A DNA stretch of 64,000 nucleotides from Gemmobacter sp. 24YEA27 (GCF_030052995.1 NZ_JASJPW010000001.1:988501-1052500); one strand, 5' to 3'; positions 1 to 8,326 are shown, counted from the first letter of the stretch. Translations and numbers: made by a program. Notes: a model not told the origin generated them from the letters alone.

Positions 1-790
1 TTGGCGTGGCGCTTCTGGGTCTTGGATCACCGTGCAGCAGATTGCGGCGGCCGGGATCGGCGTTGTCCTGCTGGTTTTTGCCGGAGTGGGGCTGACCATC
101 CTTGCCGGCGTGGCGCTGGCGAGGTTCACCGGGCGTTCATTGCCCTTCGGTCTTTTGACCGGCGGTGCGGTGGCGATTTGCGGCGCCTCTGCCGCGCTGG
201 CGATTTCCTCGGTCCTGCCGAAATCCGGCCCCGGACAGGAACGCGATACCATCTTCACGGTGATCGCCGTGACCGCACTTTCCACGCTCGCGATGATTGT
301 CTATCCGATGATCGGGGCGGCGCTTGGCCTGTCAGATCATGCGATGGGCGTTTTTCTTGGCGCCACGATCCATGATGTCGCCCAGGTGGTCGGCGCGGGC
401 TATTCGGTCTCGGACGAGGCCGGCGCCACAGCGACCTTCGTAAAGCTGCTGCGGGTTGCGCTGCTGGTTCCGGTTGTGGTGCTTTTATCGCTGATGTTCA
501 GCCGGGGGGGCGCTGCGGGGCAGGGCGGCCGATTGCCTGTCCCGTTCTTTGTGATTGGCTTCGCGGCGCTGGTGCTGATCGGCAGTACCGATGTCATCCC
601 GCCCGAAATCAGCGCCCTTTTGCTTGATCTGTCGCGCTGGTGCCTGATCACCGCCATTGCCGCGCTTGGCATGAAAACCTCGCTGAAAAAGCTGGGAGAG
701 GTTGGCGGTGTGGCCATCGGCATCGTCTGCGGCCTGACCGTTTTGCTTGCCGTTTTCGCGCTGGCGGCGATCCGGATCTTTGAAATCTGA
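1..790 (+). CDS. UPF0324/YeiH-family membrane exporter, 5' partial, apparent frameshift
   Basis: Inner-membrane protein of the UPF0324 (YeiH) family, commonly labelled putative sulfate exporter; from memory, relatives such as TauZ/CuyZ are proposed sulfite exporters in roseobacter sulfonate breakdown. About 260 residues are visible with at least seven hydrophobic segments, the family stretches CGASAALA and GATIHDVAQVVGAG, and a C-terminal GMKTSLKKL. The family is usually about 330 residues, so the N-terminus lies outside the window. GVALLGL is read in frame 3 up to base 23, while ITVQQIA is read in frame 2 from base 26, as if one base of an Arg codon were missing. Its place before a sulfonate-type ABC operon fits sulfite or sulfate export, which is inference. 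Confidence 0.8.
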   Translation, partial: WRGASGSWITVQQIAAAGIGVVLLVFAGVGLTILAGVALARFTGRSLPFGLLTGGAVAICGASAALAISSVLPKSGPGQERDTIFTVIAVTALSTLAMIVYPMIGAALGLSDHAMGVFLGATIHDVAQVVGAGYSVSDEAGATATFVKLLRVALLVPVVVLLSLMFSRGGAAGQGGRLPVPFFVIGFAALVLIGSTDVIPPEISALLLDLSRWCLITAIAALGMKTSLKKLGEVGGVAIGIVCGLTVLLAVFALAAIRIFEI

Positions 791-808
791 CCTCTGAGGG
801 GCAAGACC

Positions 809-1123
809 ATGTTCGTTGATATGCGGACCTATACGCTGAAGAATGGCAATGTTTCCAAATTCCTCAAGCTTTATGAGGCTGAAGGCCTTGCCGTACAGAC
901 CCGCATCCTCGGCAATCTGGTCGGCTATTATTTCACCGATATCGGCCCTTTGAACCAGATCGTCCATATGTGGGGCTATGCCAGCATGGATGACCGCTGG
1001 GAGCGGCGTAAGGCCCTCCAGGCTTCGGACGAATGGCAGAATTACGCCGTGCAGATGCGGCCGCTGGTCGATCATATCGAGACAAAAATCCTGATCCCGG
1101 CGCCGTTTTTCCGCCAGGACTGA
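809..1123 (+). CDS. NIPSNAP family protein
   Basis: A 104-residue protein matching the NIPSNAP family (ferredoxin-like alpha-beta barrel fold) along its whole length: it opens MFVDMRTYTLKNG and contains the typical GYYFTDIGPLNQIVHMWGY core and a DDRWERR segment. Bacterial members are small cytoplasmic proteins of uncertain biochemical role, often next to catabolic genes. The start is supported by a GAGGGG ribosome site about nine bases upstream. It lies 18 bp after the UPF0324 exporter gene, so the two are probably cotranscribed, which suggests but does not prove a link to the same substrate pathway. Confidence 0.85.
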   Translation: MFVDMRTYTLKNGNVSKFLKLYEAEGLAVQTRILGNLVGYYFTDIGPLNQIVHMWGYASMDDRWERRKALQASDEWQNYAVQMRPLVDHIETKILIPAPFFRQD

Positions 1124-1627
1124 TGAGCCTTGATGGCAGAAGGCCACCTGGACCCTGCCATGTCACGCCAGCTGGTTTGTGCCGCGCATGAGGTCACGAT
1201 GTACGATCTCACCCCGGGGCGGCTGACAGTCTTGTGGTGGCAGGAGGCCCTGCGCCGCCATGCGCTTTGCCAGGGCAGAGCTTCGTCTGCAAGGGGCGGC
1301 GCATGATCCCTGGCGACGGCATTTTCTGCGCCAGGTGTGTGTAAGCAATACTTACGGAAGATATTAAGATTTTTAGATTTTCTTGCGAAACCTTCTCCCC
1401 TAACCTTAAGACAGGAAGCTGGCTCGGTTGCGTCTTGTTTCCCGGGGCGGCGATGCGGCTTCGTGCCATTTCCGAATGACATCGTCCTGAACGGGCTGCA
1501 AAAAGACCCGTTTTCGCAAGCCTGCCGGAAAAGGCGTGGGATGGTATCCCACACCTGACCGGCGGGCCCCTATCCACTGGGAACAGCGTTGGGAGGCGCG
1601 GTTCCGGCAGATTTAGAGGGAGGAGAG
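1124..1627. other. Intergenic region before the sulfonate-type ABC operon
   Basis: No recognised gene. A 57-codon frame at 1133-1306 (MAEGHLDPAM...) lacks a good ribosome site and family resemblance, so it is not called. The second half is AT-rich around 1356-1385 and holds a GTAAG-N5-CTTAC inverted repeat described separately. The ABC operon promoter is expected here; its leader would be long, because the inverted repeat lies about 270 bp upstream of the first start codon. Confidence 0.5.
1341..1355. promoter_or_regulatory. Putative LysR-type operator upstream of ABC operon
   Basis: Perfect inverted repeat GTAAGCAATACTTAC with T-N11-A geometry expected of a LysR-type box. Its reverse complement matches 12 of 15 positions of a sequence in front of the LysR gene at 8312-8326 and resembles one in front of the SlcC-like gene. 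Seen directly in the sequence; control by that LysR protein is inference. Confidence 0.5.
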
Positions 1628-2398
1628 ATGCAGCCAAATGATCCGCTGCTGACCGTACGGGGGGTAACCCTGCAGTATAAAACACCAAACCGTCTGATCA
1701 CCGCGACCTACAGGGTCAGCTTCGACGTGTTTCAGGGGGATCGCTTTATCCTTCTTGGGCCGTCGGGTTGCGGAAAATCGACCCTGCAAAAGGCGGTGGG
1801 CGGCTATATCACGCCGACCGAGGGCGAGATGCGGCTCAAGGGGCGCAAGATCACCCAGCCGGGGCCGGACCGGATGATGGTGTTCCAGGAATTCGATCAG
1901 CTCTTGCCCTGGAAGACCGTCCGCCAGAATGTGGCCTTTGCCCTGACCGCGTCGAAGAAACTCAGCCCCCGCGAGGCGGATGAGAAGGCGATGGAATATG
2001 TGGTCAAGGTGGGCCTTGAGAAATTCGCCGACAGCCATCCGCATATGCTTTCGGGCGGGATGAAGCAGCGGGTCGCCATTGCGCGCGGCATGGCGATGGA
2101 GCCAGACATCCTTCTGATGGACGAACCCTTCGCGGCGCTGGATGCGCTGACCCGGCGGCGGATGCAGGACGAGCTGTTGCGGCTATGGGAAGAGACGAAA
2201 TTCACCGTTCTGTTCGTCACCCATTCGATTGCCGAGGCGATCAAGATCGGCAACCGCATCCTGCTGATGTCGCCGCATCCTGGCCGGGTTAAGGCCGAGA
2301 TGAACAGCACCACCGATCCGCGCAAGGCGGCAGAGCTGGAGCGGCAGATCCACGAGATGCTCTTCGCGCATGAACCCGATGAGGTGGAGCATGTCTGA
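1628..2398 (+). CDS. ABC transporter ATP-binding protein, nitrate/sulfonate/taurine type
   Basis: Cytoplasmic ATPase of an SsuB/TauB/NrtD-type importer, 256 residues. Walker A GPSGCGKST, Q-loop FQEFDQLLPW, signature LSGGMKQRVAIARG, Walker B ILLMDEPFAALD and the switch histidine in VTHSIAEA are all present. The ATG at 1628 is preferred over an upstream TTG because GAGGGAGGAGAG stands directly before it. The coding end overlaps the permease start by eight bases, and permease and binding protein follow in order. Substrate is unproven: family and neighbours (TauE/SafE exporter, sulfolactate-like dehydrogenases) point to an organosulfonate. Confidence 0.9.
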   Translation: MQPNDPLLTVRGVTLQYKTPNRLITATYRVSFDVFQGDRFILLGPSGCGKSTLQKAVGGYITPTEGEMRLKGRKITQPGPDRMMVFQEFDQLLPWKTVRQNVAFALTASKKLSPREADEKAMEYVVKVGLEKFADSHPHMLSGGMKQRVAIARGMAMEPDILLMDEPFAALDALTRRRMQDELLRLWEETKFTVLFVTHSIAEAIKIGNRILLMSPHPGRVKAEMNSTTDPRKAAELERQIHEMLFAHEPDEVEHV

Positions 2399-3305
2399 AC
2401 CAGTCACGAGGCTCAGGAATATGGCAGAACCAGGCCTTCCAGGCTCTTCCGGCGACCGTCCGGAGATCTTTCATGACGATGTCACCGGGGGCGAGCTGAC
2501 CGTCACCGAACAGAAACTTTCATGGTTCGAGATGCTCTACCGTGAGGCCTGGCTGAGAAAGCTGGTGATCCTCGCGGTGCTGGCGGGGATCTGGGAGATC
2601 TATGGCCGGGTACTGAACAACGACCTCTTGTTCCCGACCTTTACCGCCACCATCGGGGCGTTTTTCAGCGGGCTGACGGATGGCACGCTGCCGGCGGCGG
2701 CCTGGGGGTCGGGTAAGGTGCTGCTGATGGGCTACGGCCTCGGCATCGTATTGGCTTCGGTGCTGACGGCGCTGGCAATCGCGTCGCGGATCGGCACCGA
2801 TTTTCTCGAGACCATGACCTCGATGTTCAACCCGCTGCCGGCGATTGCGCTCTTGCCGCTGGCGCTGATCTGGTTCGGGCTCGGCAATGGCAGCCTGATC
2901 TTCGTGCTGGTCCATTCTGTCACCTGGGCGATTGCGCTGAACACCCATTCGGGCTTTCTGGGCGTGTCGAGAACGCTGAAAATGGTCGGGCGGAATTACG
3001 GGCTCAGGGGGCCGTCCTTTATCCTGAAAATCCTCATCCCGGCGGCTTTTCCATCGATCCTGACCGGGCTCAAGATCGGCTGGGCCTTTGCCTGGCGGAC
3101 CCTGATCGCGGCGGAACTGGTGTTCGGGGTCAGCTCGGGTTCGGGCGGGCTTGGCTGGTTCATATTTGAAAACAAGAACATGCTCGATATCCCCAAGGTC
3201 TTCGCCGGGCTTTTGACCGTGATCATCATCGGTCTGATCGTTGAGAACCTGATCTTCCGCACCATTGAACGCCTGACCATCCAGCGGTGGGGCGTGCAGC
3301 ACTGA
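2391..3305 (+). CDS. ABC transporter permease, sulfonate/nitrate type
   Basis: Integral membrane permease of 304 residues, BPD_transp_1 family, partner of the preceding ATPase. The first ~45 residues are polar, followed by about six membrane segments; the cytoplasmic EAA-type loop that contacts the ATPase lies around IGRNYGLRGPSFILKILIPAAFPSILTGL (read as two halves, YGLRGPSF and IPAAFPSILTGL). The ATG at 2391 overlaps the upstream stop and has GGTGGAG before it; an ATG 21 bp upstream in the same frame is less likely. Tight overlap implies translational coupling. SsuC/TauC-like architecture. Confidence 0.9.
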   Translation: MSEPVTRLRNMAEPGLPGSSGDRPEIFHDDVTGGELTVTEQKLSWFEMLYREAWLRKLVILAVLAGIWEIYGRVLNNDLLFPTFTATIGAFFSGLTDGTLPAAAWGSGKVLLMGYGLGIVLASVLTALAIASRIGTDFLETMTSMFNPLPAIALLPLALIWFGLGNGSLIFVLVHSVTWAIALNTHSGFLGVSRTLKMVGRNYGLRGPSFILKILIPAAFPSILTGLKIGWAFAWRTLIAAELVFGVSSGSGGLGWFIFENKNMLDIPKVFAGLLTVIIIGLIVENLIFRTIERLTIQRWGVQH

Positions 3306-3380
3306 AACGAAAACTGTCAGAACGGGAAAGGGCCGCCCGGAGGAGGGGCGCGCCCGCACCCGCATGAGGGAGGAAGAAAC

Positions 3381-4367
3381 ATGAAACTGAGACTGTCACT
3401 CGCGTTGGCATTCGGGCTGGCCACCGTTGCACCCGCTTTGGCCGAGGTCGATACGCTGCGCATGGCGCGGCAATTCGGCATTGGCTATCTGCCGCTGACC
3501 CTGATCGAGGAACAGGGCCTGCTGGAGAAACACGCGAAAGAGGCCGGGCTGGATTTTAAGACCGAATGGCTGCGCTTTACCGGCGGATCGGGGATGAATG
3601 AGGCGCTTTTGTCGGGCAATCTCGACATTGCGGCTGGTGGCGTTGGCCCGGCGCTGACGATCTGGGCACGCACCCAGGCCAATATGAAGGTGAAAGGAAT
3701 CGCGGCGCTGGATTCGATGCCGCTTTACCTCGTGACCACCGCGCCGGAGGTGAAGGAGCTCAAGGATTTCACCAGCGCACATAAGATCGCGCTGCCGGCG
3801 GTGAAGACCTCGATCCAGGCAATCACGCTGCAGATGGGGGCCGAGAAATATCTCGGGGAAGGCCAGCATGCGGCGCTTGATGCTTTCACCGTCTCGATGG
3901 GGCATCCGGACGCGCTGCTCGCGCTGATGGGCGGGCAATCCGAGATCGTCGCCCATTTCGGCGCCCCCCCCTTCCAGGACCAGGAGCTGAAAGACCCCCG
4001 CGCTCATAAGGTGCTCGACAGCTATGACGTGGTCGGAGGCCCGCATACGTTCAACCTGATCTGGGGAAAAAGTGACTTCGTCGAAGGCAATCCCAGGACC
4101 GTCGCCGTGCTGATGGCGGCGATGCAGGAGGCGATGACCTTCATCAACGAAAACCCGGAAGAGGCGGCGAAGATCTGGATGGCGGCCGAGGCCACCAATC
4201 TCAGCGAGGAAGAGGTAATCGCGCTGATCACCGATCCGCGGGTGAACTGGTCGGTGACCCCCGAAGGGATCGGACCCTATCTCGAATATATGACCCGTGC
4301 CGGGCTGATCACCACCGATGTCACCGACTGGAAAGAGATTTTCTTTCCGACCGCTTTCCCGGGTTAA
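3381..4367 (+). CDS. ABC transporter substrate-binding protein, sulfonate/taurine type
   Basis: Periplasmic binding protein of 328 residues in the NMT1/SsuA-like group. A Sec signal peptide of about 21 residues ends ALA before EVDTLRMARQFG, and the motif GIGYLPLTLIEEQGLLEKHAKEAGL (seen as GIGYLPLTLIEEQG then LLEKHAKEAGL) is typical of the ligand-facing N-lobe. The start has a strong GAGGGAGGAAG site. It completes a three-gene importer operon. The ligand cannot be read from sequence; sulfolactate or another C3 sulfonate is suggested by the neighbouring dehydrogenases and exporters, with nitrate- or pyrimidine-like ligands as alternatives. Confidence 0.88.
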   Translation: MKLRLSLALAFGLATVAPALAEVDTLRMARQFGIGYLPLTLIEEQGLLEKHAKEAGLDFKTEWLRFTGGSGMNEALLSGNLDIAAGGVGPALTIWARTQANMKVKGIAALDSMPLYLVTTAPEVKELKDFTSAHKIALPAVKTSIQAITLQMGAEKYLGEGQHAALDAFTVSMGHPDALLALMGGQSEIVAHFGAPPFQDQELKDPRAHKVLDSYDVVGGPHTFNLIWGKSDFVEGNPRTVAVLMAAMQEAMTFINENPEEAAKIWMAAEATNLSEEEVIALITDPRVNWSVTPEGIGPYLEYMTRAGLITTDVTDWKEIFFPTAFPG

Positions 4368-4388
4368 GCGGGGTTTCATCTGAGTTTT

Positions 4389-4410
4389 GCCCCCGTCCGG
4401 CGGCGGGGGC
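4389..4410 (+). terminator. Probable terminator after ABC operon
   Basis: GCCCCCG/CGGGGGC stem of seven pairs with an eight-base loop, followed by ATATTTAT rather than a clean T-run, 21 bp after the binding-protein stop. Moderate intrinsic terminator or attenuator before the exporter gene. Confidence 0.55.
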
Positions 4411-4509
4411 ATATTTATGCGCGATATCAAAGGATCGAAACGATGCGACAGATCGGGCAGAGTACCGGGCACGCGCCGCTGCGGCCAGCGAAAGACGGGG
4501 TGATCTGAC

Positions 4510-5262
4510 GTGACTGCGGAGGTGCTGATTTATCTCTTTGCCGGGGCGCTTGCTGGCGGTTTCATCAATGGGCTCGCGGGGTTTGGCACGGCCTTGCTGG
4601 CGCTTGGCTTCTGGCTTCAGGTGCTGCCGCCGGGGCAGGCGGTGTCGATGTCGGTGGTGATGTCGGTGATCAGCGGCCTGCAAGGCGTCTGGATCGTCCG
4701 GCGCGAGATCGGCGCCAACCGGCTGCGTCTGTTGCGGTTCCTCTTGCCGGCGCTGCCGGGGATCCCACTGGGCGCCATGGTGCTTGCGATGATCAGCGCA
4801 CCGGTGCTGAAGCTGACCATCGCCGCGATGATGATCCTTTACGGCGCGTTTTTCAGCTTTCGCCGCGCACTTCCGGCGATCCGGCGCCCGACGCCGCTGG
4901 TCGACAGCAGCGTGGGTTTTCTTGGCGGGCTGCTGGGAGGTGCGGCGGGGCTGTCGGGCGCGCTTCCGACCATGTGGTGCGCGATGCGGCCCTGGAGCAA
5001 GGCCGAGACGCGGGCGGTGTTGCAGCCCTATAACGTGGTGGTGCTGGCGCTCGCGATGCTGACCTTCGCGCTACAGGGCCAGTATACGCGCGAGACGCTC
5101 TGGCTTACGGCCCTGGCATTACCCGCGACGCTGATCGGGGCGCAGAGCGGGATCACCGTCTATCGCCGGCTCAGCGATGCGCGCTTTCGCCGGCTCCTGA
5201 TCGTGTTGCTCTTTGCGTCGGGGCTGCTGATCGTGCTGAAGGAGTTACCCGCGCTCCTGTGA
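4510..5262 (+). CDS. TauE/SafE family sulfite exporter-like membrane protein
   Basis: Membrane protein of 250 residues in the TauE/SafE (DUF81) family with about eight hydrophobic segments. It shows the paired half-repeats of the family: GGFINGLAGFGTALLALGF at the N-terminus and GLLGGAAGLSGALPTMWCA in the middle. TauE of Cupriavidus is associated with export of sulfite released from C2 sulfonates. The start is GTG at 4510; no ATG fits. It is convergent with the dehydrogenase gene, with stops adjacent. With a UPF0324 gene 3.7 kb upstream, this is the second candidate sulfur-oxyanion exporter here. Confidence 0.85.
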   Translation: MTAEVLIYLFAGALAGGFINGLAGFGTALLALGFWLQVLPPGQAVSMSVVMSVISGLQGVWIVRREIGANRLRLLRFLLPALPGIPLGAMVLAMISAPVLKLTIAAMMILYGAFFSFRRALPAIRRPTPLVDSSVGFLGGLLGGAAGLSGALPTMWCAMRPWSKAETRAVLQPYNVVVLALAMLTFALQGQYTRETLWLTALALPATLIGAQSGITVYRRLSDARFRRLLIVLLFASGLLIVLKELPALL

Positions 5263-6252
5263 TCAGAGCGCGGTGATTTCGCCGATCAGCGCCGGGGAAA
5301 GCGCCAGCCCGTCACGCTCAGCCGCACGCCGTGCCCCAAGCCGGCGCGCACCTGGCAGCCGTGCTCCCGGCTGGTCGGTGATCATCCCGGCAAGCGTCGC
5401 AAAACGCGCCAGGGCACCCGCGCCAAAAGCCCCCGGATCCAGCGCGATCAACAGCTGCCCGGTGCCCGGAGGCGGCCCCTTGTCATCCAGGAAGGAACTC
5501 GCATCGGCGGCATAGCTGGCGCCGATCATGCCCGCTGCCAGCAGTTCGACCATCAGCGCCAGGGCGACGCCTTTGGCATCTCCGAGCGGCGCCATCGTGC
5601 CCGAGAGTGCGCGTCTGGCATCGGTGGTGGGCTGGCCGTCCGCGTCAAAAGCCCAGCCTGGCGGGATCGTCTCGCCCTTTTTCGCCGCCGCAACGATATT
5701 GCCGCGCGCCACGGTGGACAGCGCCATATCGACCACGATCGGGGCATCGCCTTGCAGGGGGCAGGCAAAGGCGATCGGATTGGTGCCGAGGACCGCGCGA
5801 TTGCCGCCCCACGGCGCCATCGCCGCCGGCGTATTGGCAAAAAGCAGGGCGACCAGCCCGGCATCGGCCAGCCGCTCGACAAAGGCCCCGGCAGATCCGC
5901 AATGATGCGAGCGGGTCACGGCGGCACAGGCGATGCCCTGGGCATGGGTGACGCCGGGCAATGCCTCGACCGCCATATCCAGCGCCGGGAAGGCAAAGCC
6001 GTGACCGGCATCGACCATCAGCGCGCCGGGGCGGGGGCGGGTCACCACCGGCACGGCCTCGCCCCTGACCTTACCCACCCGCAGCTGCGCCACATAGGCG
6101 GGCAGGCGCGAGAGGCCATGGCCTTTGAACCCATCCGCCTCGGCCTGGACAAGCGCGCGCGCCACGCTGGCCGCCGCCGCCGCACCGGCACCGTTGCGGG
6201 TCAGCGCCGTCTCGGCAAGACTGATCGCCGCAGCAAGGGAAAGCCGCTCCAT
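5263..6252 (-). CDS. Ldh family oxidoreductase, ComC/(R)-sulfolactate dehydrogenase-like
   Basis: NAD(P)-dependent 2-hydroxyacid dehydrogenase of the Ldh_2 family (malate, L-sulfolactate, ureidoglycolate dehydrogenases), 329 residues. The catalytic-histidine region SHHCGSAGAF and cofactor-binding segments WGGNRAVLGTNPIAFACP and GDAKGVALALMVELL are clear. The start MERLSLAAAI is chosen because its A is shared with the TGA of the upstream gene (ATGA overlap); longer frames run into that gene. Beside a D-isomer dehydrogenase this matches the ComC-SlcC pair of Chromohalobacter, which interconverts sulfolactate enantiomers. The substrate assignment is inference. Confidence 0.8.
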   Translation of the reverse strand: MERLSLAAAISLAETALTRNGAGAAAAASVARALVQAEADGFKGHGLSRLPAYVAQLRVGKVRGEAVPVVTRPRPGALMVDAGHGFAFPALDMAVEALPGVTHAQGIACAAVTRSHHCGSAGAFVERLADAGLVALLFANTPAAMAPWGGNRAVLGTNPIAFACPLQGDAPIVVDMALSTVARGNIVAAAKKGETIPPGWAFDADGQPTTDARRALSGTMAPLGDAKGVALALMVELLAAGMIGASYAADASSFLDDKGPPPGTGQLLIALDPGAFGAGALARFATLAGMITDQPGARLPGARRLGARRAAERDGLALSPALIGEITAL

Positions 6253-7199
6253 CACGACACCTCTGCCAGCAGATGTTTGCGCACCGAGGCCACGGTGACC
6301 TCCGAGACGCGGCGGTTCGATTCCTGGCTGAGGCCCGCGATATGCGGCGTCAGGATGACATTGGCGAGGCCCTGGAACCGGGCGCAATCCTCAGGCGGCG
6401 GTGGCTCGGTCTCGAACACATCCAGCGCGGCGCCGGAGAGATGGCCCGTCCGCAAGGCCTGAGACAGCGCCACCTCATCGACCACGCCGCCCCGCGCCGC
6501 ATTGATCACGATGGCGCCGGGTTTCATCTGCGCCAGTGCGGCCTCATTGATCATATGGCGGGTGCCGGAGGTCAGCGGCACATGCAGCGACAGCACATCC
6601 GCGCCCGCCAGCACCGTGCCCAGATCGGCCGGCCGCACGCGCCCGGTTTTCAGATCCCAATGCGGCCCCTCCGGCGCCAGATGCGGATCATAGGCCATGA
6701 CGTCCATCCCGAGCGCCAGCGCCCGTTTCGCGGTCTCTCGCGCGATGGAGCCGAAGCCGACCAGGCCCAGCGTCTTACCGTTGATCTCGCGCCCGTTCAT
6801 CAGCGCGTTGCGTGCCCAGTCGCCGTCTGCCAGACGCGAGGGCATGGCGTGTATCCCCCGCAGCAGCACCATGGCAGAAGAAATCACATATTCCGCGACC
6901 GAGATGTCATTGGCGCCAGAGGCCGGGAACACCGCCACCCCGCGCGCCTTGCAGGCCTCAAGATCGATATTGTCGAGCCCGACCCCCAGCCGCCCCACGA
7001 CCCGCAGGCGCGGCGCCGCCGCCAACAGTTCGGCATTCACCTGGGTCCGGTTTCTGACAATGATCGCCTCGGCCCCGGCCAGGGCGGCCAGAAGCTCGGC
7101 CCGCCGGTCGACCAGCCCCGGGTCATAGAGGATCCCGCTCCCGCTCAGCCCTGCACGCAGGATGTCCTCTTCCATGAATTCCGGAACGACGATCTGCAT
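6252..7199 (-). CDS. D-isomer 2-hydroxyacid dehydrogenase, SlcC/(S)-sulfolactate dehydrogenase-like
   Basis: Cytoplasmic NAD-dependent dehydrogenase of 315 residues (2-Hacid_dh and 2-Hacid_dh_C). The substrate domain has VGRLGVGLDNIDL, the Rossmann loop is GFGSIARETA (third Gly replaced by Ala), and the Arg-Glu-His catalytic set is visible in NAARGGVVDE, DVFETEPPPP and LTPHIAGLS. First gene of a two-gene transcript with the Ldh-type enzyme, translationally coupled. The pairing, the sulfonate-type importer and the exporters favour sulfolactate, but glycerate or phosphoglycerate-like substrates cannot be excluded. The sulfite-releasing lyase SuyAB is not in the window. Confidence 0.82.
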   Translation of the reverse strand: MQIVVPEFMEEDILRAGLSGSGILYDPGLVDRRAELLAALAGAEAIIVRNRTQVNAELLAAAPRLRVVGRLGVGLDNIDLEACKARGVAVFPASGANDISVAEYVISSAMVLLRGIHAMPSRLADGDWARNALMNGREINGKTLGLVGFGSIARETAKRALALGMDVMAYDPHLAPEGPHWDLKTGRVRPADLGTVLAGADVLSLHVPLTSGTRHMINEAALAQMKPGAIVINAARGGVVDEVALSQALRTGHLSGAALDVFETEPPPPEDCARFQGLANVILTPHIAGLSQESNRRVSEVTVASVRKHLLAEVS

Positions 7200-7252
7200 G
7201 GGCTTTCTCCCTCGGGGCCAATATAGGTGGCATATATCTTGTATATCTACTC

Positions 7253-7267
7253 ATATATAAGACTTGC
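7253..7267. promoter_or_regulatory. Weak third copy of the LysR box, upstream of SlcC-like gene
   Basis: Reverse complement GCAAGTCTTATATAT shares 11 of 15 positions with the site at 8312-8326. It lies 54 bp before the SlcC-like start codon in a strongly AT-rich 60-bp stretch that probably contains the promoter, beside an inverted repeat CTTGC-N8-GCAAG at 7263-7280. Confidence 0.35.
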
Positions 7268-7342
7268 GAGTGAAAGCAAGCGGCATCCACCGCGAATGCG
7301 GGTTTTCCGTTCGGGCCGGGCGGGGAGTTCAGGCCGGGGAGT

Positions 7343-8272
7343 TCAGGCCGATACGTCTGAGGCCAGGGCGGCGGCGATGGCTTCGGGAGAGAAACTCCCG
7401 CCCTCGCGGGCCAGCTCGATGGCGCGAAGGACTTCCTCCAGCACGCGCGACTTGGTGCTGTCTCTGCGATGCACAAGGCCAAGATGGCGCACCGGCCCGC
7501 CGGTCTCGGCCAGCCGGAGCCGTTTCAGCGGCAGGTAATGGGGCACATGCACGCAAGGCTCGGGCACGATCGAGACGCCCAGCTCGGCAAGGACCATGGC
7601 GTAGATCGCCTCAAGCCCGCCCAGTTCCATGCTTTCCGAGACCTGAATATTGTTGTTCTGCAGCCAGCCTTCGATGATGGTGCCAACCACCGCATCGCGC
7701 GAAAAGCGGATGAAGGGATGGGCGCGCAGGATCTGTACCGGGTCAGAGGACAGGATCCTCTCAGATGCGATCAGCACCAGCTCTTCCGCCGCAACCGGGT
7801 GCCAGATCAGGTTTTTTGGCAGCAAAGCAGGGCGCGAGACCAGGGCGCCGTCCAGCGTATTGCGTTCGACCTCATGGATCAGATGGGTGGTGAGCCCGGG
7901 AAACAGCCCGACATGCAGATCGGGAAACCGCGCCTTCAGGATCGCGGTGGCGAAAGGCGTGAGCCCGGTCAGCGTGGTCGGCGCGGCCCCGAGCAGAAAG
8001 TCACCTTTCAGCCCGTCATCGCCGATCACCGAGGGCACGATATCATCATAGGCCCGGACCACGGCGCGCGCCTTCGCCAGCAGTGCCCGGCCCAGCGGGG
8101 TGAATTCCGGCGTCCTTGTGGCGCGGTTGAAGATCTGCACCCGCCATTCCTCCTCCAGCGCCCGCATCTGCTGGCTGACTGCGGCATGGGTGACGAAAAC
8201 CGCCTCGGCGGCGGCACTGAAGGTGCCGTGATCGGCCACCGCAATCAGCGTTTTCAGCATACGGATCGACAC
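7343..8272 (-). CDS. LysR family transcriptional regulator of the sulfonate-type locus
   Basis: LysR-type regulator of about 309 residues: N-terminal winged HTH (MLKTLIAVADHGTFSAAAEA, then VTHAAVSQQMRALEEEW) and a periplasmic-binding-like effector domain. A GTG start at 8272 (VSIRMLKTL) fits the usual N-terminus; the frame extends 40 codons further upstream with no family resemblance. It is the first gene in a leftward block with the SlcC- and ComC-like dehydrogenases, 143 bp upstream of them. The shared 15-bp motif in front of this gene, the dehydrogenases and the ABC operon suggests that it controls all three and itself. Confidence 0.88.
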   Translation of the reverse strand: MSIRMLKTLIAVADHGTFSAAAEAVFVTHAAVSQQMRALEEEWRVQIFNRATRTPEFTPLGRALLAKARAVVRAYDDIVPSVIGDDGLKGDFLLGAAPTTLTGLTPFATAILKARFPDLHVGLFPGLTTHLIHEVERNTLDGALVSRPALLPKNLIWHPVAAEELVLIASERILSSDPVQILRAHPFIRFSRDAVVGTIIEGWLQNNNIQVSESMELGGLEAIYAMVLAELGVSIVPEPCVHVPHYLPLKRLRLAETGGPVRHLGLVHRRDSTKSRVLEEVLRAIELAREGGSFSPEAIAAALASDVSA

Positions 8273-8311
8273 GGCGCTGCCCTTATCTGCAGGGGGAGGG
8301 GGCGATTTATG

Positions 8312-8326
8312 GCAAGTATTCTTTAC
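8312..8326. promoter_or_regulatory. Putative autoregulatory LysR operator
   Basis: GCAAGTATTCTTTAC sits 40 bp before the LysR start codon. Within it and two bases beyond, AAGTA-N5-TACTT forms an inverted repeat. It matches the reverse complement of the box at 1341-1355 at 12 of 15 positions. It may also influence the divergent Nudix gene. Confidence 0.5.

Noticed and set aside
6273..7226. 317-codon plus-strand frame
   Set aside because: Mirror of the SlcC-like dehydrogenase gene on the minus strand, which has complete catalytic motifs.
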